Below are positions 1 to 5,500 of a DNA stretch of 8,322 nt, piece by piece (the stretch's first letter is position 1; each line of letters begins with the position of its first letter). The position numbers and the translations under genes were made by a program. Origin of the DNA: Candidatus Bathyarchaeota archaeon (GTDB taxonomy: Archaea > Thermoproteota > Bathyarchaeia > Bathyarchaeales > DTEX01); assembly GCA_026414245.1 (NCBI GenBank), contig JAOAJJ010000050.1, positions 1 through 8,322 of the forward strand, given 5' to 3'. The notes beneath the pieces were generated by a model. That model ran no database searches and was not told where the DNA came from. It worked only from the letters and a program-made list of their open reading frames with translations.

Positions 1-1
1 G

Positions 2-376
2 GCTAAACTCTTCCAAGACTTCACGTGTGTCGTTAATTCTAGGGTTAACTGCTGGTTCTCAACATTCGCCTTAGGGGTTAAGGATTACGCTGATCTACTT
101 TCGGCTGTTACGGGCTGGAGTCTATCAGAGGAAGATGTGCTAAAGATTGGGGAGCGAATATATAATCTGGAGAGGGTTATAATAGGCAAGCTCGGCTTCG
201 ATGAGAAAGACGACACTTTACCTAAACGCCTACTTGAAGAACCAATGCCTGAAGGACCGGCTAAGGGGCATGTTGTTGAGCTGGAAAAGATGAAGGAGGA
301 ATACTATAAGATTAGAGGTTGGGTTAACGGCGTGCCAACCGCTGAGAAATTAAAAGAACTCGAGATAGAGATATAA
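2..376 (+). CDS. AOR-family tungstopterin oxidoreductase, C-terminal fragment
   Basis: This reading frame is open from the left edge and is the last 124 residues of an aldehyde:ferredoxin oxidoreductase family protein; the start and the N-terminal pterin and [4Fe-4S] regions lie outside the window. Family members oxidise aldehydes or related substrates with a tungsten bis-pterin centre and pass electrons to ferredoxin in the cytoplasm. The call rests on the typical end of the family: GERIYNLERV (residues 49-58), then KDDTLPKRLLEEP, EGPAKGHVVEL, and EEYYKIRGW-NGVPTAEKL before the stop. The Cys normally found in a DxxGLC motif, the fourth cluster ligand, is probably C17 (codon 50-52), but the motif here reads NSRVNC, so Asp and Gly-Leu are replaced. 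The neighbouring MoaD-like carrier and radical SAM protein support a tungsten/molybdopterin enzyme. Substrate cannot be told. The family call is secure; the subfamily is not. Confidence 0.93.
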   Translation, partial: AKLFQDFTCVVNSRVNCWFSTFALGVKDYADLLSAVTGWSLSEEDVLKIGERIYNLERVIIGKLGFDEKDDTLPKRLLEEPMPEGPAKGHVVELEKMKEEYYKIRGWVNGVPTAEKLKELEIEI

Positions 377-418
377 ACAATAAATCAAGTGGAGATCCTA
401 GCCCGTCAAAATCCAATT

Positions 419-448
419 CATTTTTATTTTTCCTATCCATATTTTTCT
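419..448 (+). terminator. T-rich stretch between the AOR gene and the MoaD-like gene
   Basis: Long T runs (tttttattttt at 421-431 and atttttc at 441-447) follow the AOR stop codon by about 45 nt without any stable hairpin. Archaeal transcription commonly ends at such T-tracts. The same AT-rich block could hold the TATA element of the MoaD-like gene, because tttttatttt lies about 35 nt upstream of its ATG at 462. Which role applies cannot be decided from sequence. Confidence 0.35.
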
Positions 449-461
449 TCAGTGGTATTCG

Positions 462-749
462 ATGTCGAACGTGTCAGTTAAAATATTGCTCTTTGCAACA
501 TTTAGGAAAAAATACGGGGTTAAAGAGTTAACGGTTGACTGCGATGGGACTATAAAGGGTTTAATTGAAAGTGCATCTAAAATTCTAGGTGAAGACTTTT
601 TAAATGATGTTTATGAGAAGGGGCGTGAGAAAGTTAGGGACGACCTTATATTCGCAGTTAATGGCAGAAACATTAAGGACTTGGGAGGATATGTAAAACT
701 GAAGGATCTAGATGTGGTATCCATATTTCCACCGTTAGCCGGCGGTTAA
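462..749 (+). CDS. moaD: MoaD/ThiS-family sulfur carrier protein
   Basis: A 95-residue beta-grasp protein ending in FPPLAGG. The C-terminal Gly-Gly is adenylated and thiocarboxylated in MoaD/ThiS proteins so that they can donate sulfur; MoaD supplies the dithiolene sulfurs of molybdopterin to the MoaE subunit. The N-terminus VKILLFATFRKKYG and the segment DDLIFAVNGRNIKD, then LKDLDVVSIFPP, match the MoaD/ThiS pattern in order and spacing. Length is typical, slightly above the 80-90 usual for MoaD. The ATG at 462 is chosen because the first beta strand starts a few residues later; only a weak GGT lies upstream. Lying between an AOR-family gene and a radical SAM gene, it is probably the carrier dedicated to the tungstopterin of that enzyme. 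A purely ThiS or SAMP-like modifier role cannot be excluded. Confidence 0.9.
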   Translation: MSNVSVKILLFATFRKKYGVKELTVDCDGTIKGLIESASKILGEDFLNDVYEKGREKVRDDLIFAVNGRNIKDLGGYVKLKDLDVVSIFPPLAGG

Positions 750-769
750 CTCTCTTAAGGAGCATAACT

Positions 770-2053
770 ATGGATTATCCAGATGCTTTACAGATCGAGG
801 TAACGAATAAATGTAATTTTAGCTGCCAGATGTGTATAAGGAGAGTCTGGGACACCAGTCCAATAGACTTAAACTTAAACCTTTATAAGAAGATCGCTAA
901 ATCCGTATTTCAGCACTTGAAGAGACTCATACTCTATGGGTTAGGAGAACCGTTCCTTAATTCAAGTTTCCTCGACATGCTTAAGATTGCAAGAGAAAAT
1001 TTATCTAAGGATTCTGAGATTATTGTGAGCACAAACGGGTCGACGCTAAACCCAAGACTAGCTGAAAAAATACTGAGGATTGGCGTGGACAATATTTCGT
1101 TTTCAATAGATACATCTGACGCTGAAAAACTGAAACACATTAGGAGCGGAGCCGAACCTGAGTCTCTCATAGATAATTTTCGTAATATAGCGAGAATTAA
1201 GAGACTTTGCGGAAACAGTTTTAAGATAGGGGTTGAAGTTGTTTTAATGAGAAGCAATTTTATGGATCTTCCTAAGCTTGTTGAGAAGGTGGCTGAAGAG
1301 GGCGCTGACTACATTCTTGTCTCCCACGTAATACCGTATACTGAGACTATGTTTTTAGACTCTATATACGTCACTATGAGCAAAAAATCTCTAGATATAA
1401 CTAAATCAATCTTAGGGTATGGGAGAAAAGCTATAGCTGACGCAATCTATGAAGCAATTGGGATGATTTACGGTATTAAAATTGAACATAAAGTCTCTAA
1501 GATAATTGATGAGTTTTGGATGGAAGCTGAAAGTAATGGTTACTGGATTAATCTCCCCCTTCTATTTGAGTCGGTTGACAGGATCTCCATGATCAAGGAA
1601 GTTGAGGAAGCATTTAATTTAAGTCTAAAGACAGCCCACGAATATAGTTTAGATCTAAAACTTCCAAGTCTTTATCCTGATGCTAAGAAAAGGATATGCC
1701 CCTACGTTGACAAGGGGACTGTGTTCGTCAGATCAGACGGCGTGATTACACCCTGCTCAGAATTTGCTTATAGGCATCCAGTTTACATCAATGCACATAT
1801 TAAAACCGTGAACCCTGTAATCTTTGGAAACTCATGGAACGAAGACATTATAGATGTGTGGAACAAGGAGAGATATGTGGTTTTCAGAGAGATTAGGAGG
1901 GATATGCCTAAGAATATACCTTGGTGTGGGGATTGTCCATATTCAGCATCTAAATGCTTCTTTGCAGAAACTAATAACATGGATTGCTATTTAAATGAAC
2001 CTGGTTGCAGCGAGTGCCTATACAGCGTAGGCTTAGCTCAATGCAACATATAA
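770..2053 (+). CDS. Radical SAM/SPASM protein, likely AOR-associated tungsten-enzyme maturase
   Basis: The 427-residue protein carries a radical SAM motif CNFSCQMC (C15, C19, C22; CxxxCxxC), which binds the SAM-cleaving [4Fe-4S] cluster, and a GEP motif at 59-61 that helps bind SAM. A C-terminal extension is rich in Cys: C310, C329, C386, C389, C396, C406, C413, C416 and C425. This is the arrangement of SPASM domains that hold auxiliary Fe-S clusters. The end, NEPGCSECLYSVGLAQC, resembles radical SAM proteins found beside AOR-family genes and named tungsten-cofactor oxidoreductase maturases; what those proteins modify is not established to my knowledge. A clear ribosome binding site AAGGAG at 758-763 fixes the ATG at 770, only 20 nt after the MoaD-like gene, so the two are probably co-transcribed. 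A peptide-modifying role is the main alternative, but no small precursor peptide is seen here. Confidence 0.88.
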   Translation: MDYPDALQIEVTNKCNFSCQMCIRRVWDTSPIDLNLNLYKKIAKSVFQHLKRLILYGLGEPFLNSSFLDMLKIARENLSKDSEIIVSTNGSTLNPRLAEKILRIGVDNISFSIDTSDAEKLKHIRSGAEPESLIDNFRNIARIKRLCGNSFKIGVEVVLMRSNFMDLPKLVEKVAEEGADYILVSHVIPYTETMFLDSIYVTMSKKSLDITKSILGYGRKAIADAIYEAIGMIYGIKIEHKVSKIIDEFWMEAESNGYWINLPLLFESVDRISMIKEVEEAFNLSLKTAHEYSLDLKLPSLYPDAKKRICPYVDKGTVFVRSDGVITPCSEFAYRHPVYINAHIKTVNPVIFGNSWNEDIIDVWNKERYVVFREIRRDMPKNIPWCGDCPYSASKCFFAETNNMDCYLNEPGCSECLYSVGLAQCNI

Positions 2054-2064
2054 CTCTCTGAAGT

Positions 2065-2406
2065 TTACTTTTGGCTCAATAGCAATATTGCTTGCGCTAA
2101 ATCTCCATTTGTCTGCTCAAGTGCAGCTTTAGCCTCCTCGAAGCTCACATTCGCTTGCTGCGCAACCAAAAGTATATCTTCTTCCGGAATCTCAGCCTTC
2201 TTCTTAATGCTTTTCTCAGATATTTTTCCGCCGGCCACCTGGAATACTTTTTGTCCTTGTAGGTCTAAAACCGTAACTTCTGGATTCTCAATAACGATTT
2301 CTTTATCCATAGTTTTTAAGATTACTTCTGTCACATTGAGGGTTGTCATATTTAACCCCATGCGCTGCATAAGCCTTCTGGCTTCCCTGGGGCTTATTTT
2401 ACGCAT
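2065..2406 (-). CDS. nac: Archaeal nascent polypeptide-associated complex protein (NAC)
   Basis: Archaeal NAC is a homodimer that binds ribosomes near the exit tunnel and contacts nascent chains. The 113-residue protein begins MRKISPREARRLMQRMG, a basic segment of the ribosome-binding type, followed by the NAC beta-barrel (about 22-70, with IVIENPEVTVLDLQGQKVFQV) and a C-terminal UBA three-helix domain (76-113, DILLVAQQANVSFEEAKAAL then NGDLAQAILLL). I place the start at the ATG whose first base is 2406, because MRK is the family N-terminus and GAGGT lies 7 nt upstream on the minus strand; an upstream in-frame ATG at 2427 would add seven unlikely residues. It lies 41 nt downstream of the PUA gene on the same strand, probably in one transcript, and converges on the radical SAM gene with an 11-nt gap. 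Confidence 0.94.
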   Translation of the reverse strand: MRKISPREARRLMQRMGLNMTTLNVTEVILKTMDKEIVIENPEVTVLDLQGQKVFQVAGGKISEKSIKKKAEIPEEDILLVAQQANVSFEEAKAALEQTNGDLAQAILLLSQK

Positions 2407-2447
2407 TATGTGAACCTCGCAAAGCACCTATTAACCCATAATATAAT

Positions 2448-2939
2448 TTAATCTTTTCCCCTTTTATTTTTCACTTTTCCACTACGAACTTTAACAGCAA
2501 CACCTCTCTTAAATGCCTTCATCTCAGCCCCGGAGAGCACAGCTCTGCCAACCGCTACTACATCTCCATTATCATCTATGACTATGACCTCTTCCCCCGG
2601 AAGGATTTCCTCATCTGAGCAAATCACATGTTTAGCGAAGACATCACCGCCCCCTTCAACAAAGGGTACCGCATCGCTTCTGATCTTAACCCATAAGCGT
2701 TTAATCCTCATCGACGAGAAAACTCTTCTTGCGCCTTCTATAGTTAATGTAAAGAGACCTGTTGTAGGGTTTAATGTTGCTAGAAGAACGCCATTTAAAT
2801 AAATGTGTCTTATTCTGCCAGTCCCTTTGGAGAAGGTTATCTCAACATTGTCTGGGAAGAGATGTTCCCCTACATCTTTACCAAACTGGTAATCGGCTAT
2901 CTTTCTTATTCTCTCTAGGGTGAATTCTCTGCTAAACAT
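2448..2939 (-). CDS. PUA-domain protein similar to the C-terminal domains of archaeosine tRNA-guanine transglycosylase
   Basis: A 163-residue protein without a catalytic domain. Residues about 8-75 (LERIRKIADYQFG, then FPDNVEITFSKGTGRIRHIY and GLFTLTIEGARR) match the linker domains that precede PUA in archaeosine tRNA-guanine transglycosylase. Residues 82-153 (VKIRSDAVPFVEGGGDVFAK, GEEVIVIDDNGDVVAVGRA, MKAFKRGVAVKVR) form a PUA RNA-binding fold. Known stand-alone forms may be split transglycosylase C-terminal halves or separate RNA-binding proteins; the catalytic half is not in this window, so the exact role stays open. tRNA or rRNA binding is the likely activity. The lysine-rich tail KVKNKRGK may add nucleic acid contacts. 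The ATG at 2939 has AGGAT five bases upstream on the minus strand. It leads the probable two-gene transcript with nac. Confidence 0.85.
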   Translation of the reverse strand: MFSREFTLERIRKIADYQFGKDVGEHLFPDNVEITFSKGTGRIRHIYLNGVLLATLNPTTGLFTLTIEGARRVFSSMRIKRLWVKIRSDAVPFVEGGGDVFAKHVICSDEEILPGEEVIVIDDNGDVVAVGRAVLSGAEMKAFKRGVAVKVRSGKVKNKRGKD

Positions 2940-2957
2940 GTAGAAATCCTATTTTCC

Positions 2958-2978
2958 TCCCCATTTATTTCATATGGT
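2958..2978 (-). promoter_or_regulatory. Possible promoter of the PUA-nac transcript
   Basis: On the minus strand the segment reads CATATGAAATAAAT, an AT-rich TATA-like element about 25-35 nt upstream of the PUA start, followed by GGGGAGGA. The spacing would allow a short leader. No experimentally shaped motif is clear, so this is only a position-based proposal. Confidence 0.3.
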
Positions 2979-3003
2979 TTACATGTTGGAGATTACTAAA
3001 ATT

Positions 3004-3050
3004 TATGGAATGAGGAAACTAATATTTAAGTCTATGAAATGAGTAAAGTA
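3004..3050 (+). repeat. Imperfect 18-nt direct repeat flanking the putative mbf1 TATA element
   Basis: TATGGAATGAGGAAACTA at 3004-3021 and TATGAAATGAGTAAAGTA at 3033-3050 agree at 15 of 18 positions and start 29 nt apart. Between them lies AATATTTAAG (3021-3030), the best TATA candidate for mbf1. Direct repeats on either side of a TATA element could be binding sites for a regulator that blocks or assists TBP/TFB. In AT-rich DNA a chance match is possible. Confidence 0.45.
3021..3030 (+). promoter_or_regulatory. Putative TATA element of the mbf1-hflX-trm56 cluster
   Basis: AATATTTAAG sits about 55 nt upstream of the mbf1 start. Initiation about 25 nt further on would give a leader near 30 nt, which includes the GAGGGTG ribosome binding site at 3064-3070. 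The assignment is by position and AT content only. Confidence 0.35.
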
Positions 3051-3079
3051 GAGAAAGAGCATTGAGGGTGTAAGGGGAT

Positions 3080-3625
3080 TTGCAGTGTGAGGTTTGCGGG
3101 CGAGAGATTATTGGGAAGCTGAATAGGGTAATCATTGAAGGAGCTAAAATGATTACTTGCGACGATTGTGCAAAGCTTAGCTCGGGATACTGGACACCTA
3201 GATCTGAAAAACCACAGAAAACTAAGCCTAAAGGGAGGAGGGGCTTAACTTCACCATCTAAGCCTATAAAACCCATTTCAGAAACCCGTCCAAATGTTAG
3301 CGTTATAGAAGATGTAGAGGTTGTTGAAGGCTTTGGTAGTCTAATTAGGAGAGCTAGGGAGAAGATGGGTTTAACTCCGGAAGAGCTAGCTAAAAAGATT
3401 GGCGAAAAGGAGTCTGTGATAAAAAAGATTGAAAATGAAAAGTTTATCCCTGACATGAAGTTGGCGGCGAAAATTGAGCACACGTTAAAGATAAAGTTAC
3501 TGGTTAAGCTACAGCCTCTCGAAACCAGGCTGGAAAAGCCGGCTGAGAGTGAAAAAGTTAGGAGGAGTGTTACATTTGGTGAAATAGTTCGCTTGAAAAC
3601 CGGCGAGGAGGAGGGGGAGGAGTAA
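3080..3625 (+). CDS. mbf1: Archaeal multiprotein bridging factor 1 (MBF1), zinc ribbon plus HTH
   Basis: A 181-residue protein in the usual archaeal MBF1 order. The N-terminus has a zinc ribbon with C3, C6, C27 and C30 (CEVCGREIIG, then ITCDDC). A basic, Pro/Lys-rich linker covers about 37-70. A Cro/C1-type helix-turn-helix lies at about 84-140 (LIRRAREKMGLTPEELAKKI, then ESVIKKIENEKFIPDMKLAA). Eukaryotic MBF1 bridges TBP and activators; the archaeal protein has been linked to ribosomes and translation, so its exact job is uncertain. The TTG at 3080 is chosen because the first Cys follows at once, and GAGGGTG at 3064-3070 is a good ribosome binding site. The last residues are a Glu-rich run (GEEEGEE) whose codons make a purine-only block that may also act as the ribosome binding site for hflX. 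The gene ends directly before the hflX region. Confidence 0.94.
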   Translation: MQCEVCGREIIGKLNRVIIEGAKMITCDDCAKLSSGYWTPRSEKPQKTKPKGRRGLTSPSKPIKPISETRPNVSVIEDVEVVEGFGSLIRRAREKMGLTPEELAKKIGEKESVIKKIENEKFIPDMKLAAKIEHTLKIKLLVKLQPLETRLEKPAESEKVRRSVTFGEIVRLKTGEEEGEE

Positions 3626-3692
3626 AACGAGGGCGATAATAGTTTATCGTAGAGAAGCATTTGAAAAACCCGGTTTAGATGAGCTTAAAACT
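3597..3692 (+). other. In-frame 5' extension of hflX without a canonical start codon
   Basis: Upstream of the first canonical hflX start (TTG 3693) the same frame stays open back to a TGA at 3594-3596. Its translation includes KTRAIIVYRREAF and GLDELKTL, which look like the first beta strand and helix of the HflX N-terminal domain; HflX proteins commonly begin with Lys-Thr/Arg-Ala then a hydrophobic strand right after the initiator Met. Yet the codons from 3597 to 3692 contain no ATG, GTG or TTG. Possible starts are ACG at 3627 or ATA at 3636/3639, just after the purine-rich GGAGGAG at 3616-3622. A single-base sequence error at the mbf1/hflX junction is the simplest alternative. Confidence 0.6.
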
Positions 3693-4889
3693 TTGGCTGA
3701 GGCGGCGGGATATGAAGTTGTAGGTTCAATTGAGCAAGTTAGGTCGCCCCATCCAAGATACCATATAGGTGCTGGTAAAGCAAAAGAGCTTGCGCAGATG
3801 GTTAAAGATCTTAGGGCTGAAAAAGTTATCTTCGGGAATGAGCTGAAAGTGGTGCAGATATATAATCTTGCCAAATTGACCGGGGTTGAAGTTATTGATC
3901 GCCTACAACTTATTCTAGAAATATTCGTTAAGCGGGCGTCAACAAGGGAGGCGAAACTGCAGATTGAGTTGGCGAGGCTGAAATACGAGTTGGCTAATGC
4001 TAGGGAAAAAGTTAAGCTTGCTAAGATGGGTGAGCAGCCGGGCTTTCATGGGTTAGGCAAATATGAGGCTGACGTTTACTATGAGGCTGTTAAAAGGAGA
4101 GTTAGTAAGATTCAAGAAAAGTTAAGAGAGATTAGGAGAACCAGAGAGATTCATCGAGCCCGCAGGGCTGAGCTGGGTTTTCCATCGATTTCACTAGCCG
4201 GATACACTAACTCAGGTAAGAGTACACTGTTTAATGCATTGACTAAAGAAAGCGTTCCGGTAGATTCACGAGTCTTTACAACGCTTTCGACGACTACGAG
4301 AGTTGCCGAAATACTTGGCGAAAAGATGTTTATAACGGATACCGTTGGATTTATAGATCGGCTGCCGATAACCTTGATAGAGGCGTTTCGCTCCACTCTT
4401 GAGGAAACAGTCTTCTCCGATCTAATACTTATAGTTGTCGATGTGGGTGAAGAAATGAGTGAAATTCTCAGAAAGCTGACGGCTTCTCTAGAGATCATAC
4501 GGGAGATAGGGGCTGTTGGAATACCGACTCTCGTGGCATTAAACAAAATCGACTTATTGCCCGCGGAAGAATTAAGTAGGAGGGTGGAAAAACTGAGGGA
4601 TGTTTTTGATCTGAATTTTGTTCCAATATCAGCCCTCTATGGAACCAATCTAAATCTGCTTAAAGAGGAAATTTTGAGGATTCTAGGGAGGTATGTCGCT
4701 CTATCATCTACGCTGCCAGTTAACCAGGATTCTCTATCCTTTCTTTCATGGATTTTTGAGAGCGCAAGGGTTCATAAAGTTACATGTAACGATGATTCTC
4801 TCCATGTATGTTTTAGTGCGCCGGCGAATCTAATAGATAAAATTAGGGGTCGAGTTGAGAAGATAGGTGGCAGATTTGAACTCTCATGA
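3693..4889 (+). CDS. hflX: HflX ribosome-associated GTPase
   Basis: HflX is a GTPase that binds the large ribosomal subunit; in bacteria it splits stalled ribosomes. Numbering from TTG 3693 (398 residues), the N-terminal HflX domain (1-105, including PRYHIGAGKAKELAQMV and VIDRLQLILEIFVKRASTRE) is followed by the Gly-rich linker GEQPGFHGLG (113-122), a coiled helix pair rich in Arg/Lys (128-160) and the G domain. The G domain shows G1 GYTNSGKST at 170-178, the G2 Thr region VFTTLSTTTR at 194-203, G3 DTVGF at 216-220, G4 NKID at 284-287 and G5 SAL at 313-315. A C-terminal domain of about 70 residues ends at the stop. TTG 3693 is the first canonical start, but the conserved N-terminus extends upstream. 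The end overlaps trm56 by up to 23 nt, so co-transcription with mbf1 and trm56 is likely. Confidence 0.93.
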   Translation: MAEAAGYEVVGSIEQVRSPHPRYHIGAGKAKELAQMVKDLRAEKVIFGNELKVVQIYNLAKLTGVEVIDRLQLILEIFVKRASTREAKLQIELARLKYELANAREKVKLAKMGEQPGFHGLGKYEADVYYEAVKRRVSKIQEKLREIRRTREIHRARRAELGFPSISLAGYTNSGKSTLFNALTKESVPVDSRVFTTLSTTTRVAEILGEKMFITDTVGFIDRLPITLIEAFRSTLEETVFSDLILIVVDVGEEMSEILRKLTASLEIIREIGAVGIPTLVALNKIDLLPAEELSRRVEKLRDVFDLNFVPISALYGTNLNLLKEEILRILGRYVALSSTLPVNQDSLSFLSWIFESARVHKVTCNDDSLHVCFSAPANLIDKIRGRVEKIGGRFELS

Positions 4890-5424
4890 CACGTGGAGAG
4901 TGTTTGTATTCAGGCTTGGGCATAGAATAGAGAGAGATAAACGGGTTACAACCCATGTTTTTCTCGTAGCTAGAGCATTTGGAGCTCATGGAGCATTTTA
5001 TAGCGGTCAGAGAGATGAGAATATTGAAGAGAGCGTTAGAAGGGTGGTTAAAAATTGGGGCGGCTCCTTCAGCGTCGAGTATGTTGAAAACTGGGTGGAA
5101 AAGATAAAATGGTGGCGGAAGAATGGAGGCGAAACTATACATTTAACTATGTACGGTCTGCCATTAGACGAGGTTATAGGTAAGATAAGGGGATCTGGGA
5201 AGGATAAGATTGTAATTGTCGGCGGCGAAAAAGTTCCGAGGCTGGTCTATGAGATCGCTGATTGGAATGTTTCAATTACTTCTCAACCGCATTCAGAGGT
5301 TGGCGCGCTAAGCGTTTTCCTACATGAGTTATATATGGGTAGTGAGCTAAGAAGGGAGTTTGAGAACGCCAAAATCAAGATTGTTCCTCAAGCTAAAGGT
5401 AAGAAAATAATAAGGTTAGATTAA
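4867..5424 (+). CDS. trm56: tRNA (cytidine-56) 2'-O-methyltransferase aTrm56
   Basis: aTrm56 is an archaeal SPOUT-class enzyme that methylates the ribose of C56 in the T-loop of tRNA using SAM, stabilising the tRNA elbow. The protein shows the family signature FRLGHRIERDKRVTTHVFLV near the N-terminus (15-34), then HLTMYG (92-97), VGGEKVP (118-124) and the SAM-site knot segment QPHSEVGALSVFLHEL (140-155). GTG 4867 is the outermost start. TTG 4876 fits better with AGGTGG at 4865-4870 as ribosome binding site (5-nt gap), while GTG 4900 would give the short N-terminus often seen in the family but has no well-spaced site. The start therefore overlaps the hflX stop (4887-4889) in any case but the last. 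It is the third gene of the mbf1-hflX-trm56 cluster and lies 76 nt before tfe. Confidence 0.94.
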   Translation: MADLNSHDTWRVFVFRLGHRIERDKRVTTHVFLVARAFGAHGAFYSGQRDENIEESVRRVVKNWGGSFSVEYVENWVEKIKWWRKNGGETIHLTMYGLPLDEVIGKIRGSGKDKIVIVGGEKVPRLVYEIADWNVSITSQPHSEVGALSVFLHELYMGSELRREFENAKIKIVPQAKGKKIIRLD

Positions 5425-5442
5425 ACCTTATCTTTCCAGTCA

Positions 5443-5461
5443 TGATTTTTGGATTATTTTC
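5443..5461 (+). terminator. T-rich tract after trm56
   Basis: TGATTTTTGGATTATTTTC begins about 20 nt after the trm56 stop. It contains T5 and T4 runs without a strong hairpin, the usual look of an archaeal terminator, and it precedes a separate promoter candidate for tfe. Confidence 0.35.
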
Positions 5462-5463
5462 CG

Positions 5464-5476
5464 ATTAATTTAAGTT
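5464..5476 (+). promoter_or_regulatory. Possible TATA element of the tfe-HD operon
   Basis: ATTAATTTAAGTT lies about 30-45 nt upstream of the tfe start codons. Initiation 25-27 nt downstream would fall close to GTG 5501 or ATG 5513, suggesting a leaderless or nearly leaderless transcript; no ribosome binding site is visible before these codons. Confidence 0.35.
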
Positions 5477-5500
5477 TCATAAGCGTAATAATTTTATTGA

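Noticed and set aside
137..376. Separate 79-residue gene starting at an internal start codon
   Set aside because: The frame is open to the left edge and residues before it match the AOR family, so this is just the end of a larger gene.
934..1257. 107-residue minus-strand open frame inside the radical SAM gene
   Set aside because: Low-complexity Ser/Leu composition and full overlap with a well-supported gene mark it as a shadow.
3602..3629. Programmed +1 frameshift joining MBF1 and HflX
   Set aside because: MBF1 and HflX are separate proteins in archaea, MBF1 has its expected length, and the purine block is fully explained as a ribosome binding site; kept only as a minor alternative.
3019..3660. 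213-residue open frame on the minus strand
   Set aside because: It lies antisense to mbf1, is Ser/Phe/Leu-rich with no recognisable domain, and is explained by the purine-rich codons of the real gene.
4151..4546. 131-residue minus-strand open frame inside hflX
   Set aside because: It is antisense to the G domain motifs and shows no domain of its own.
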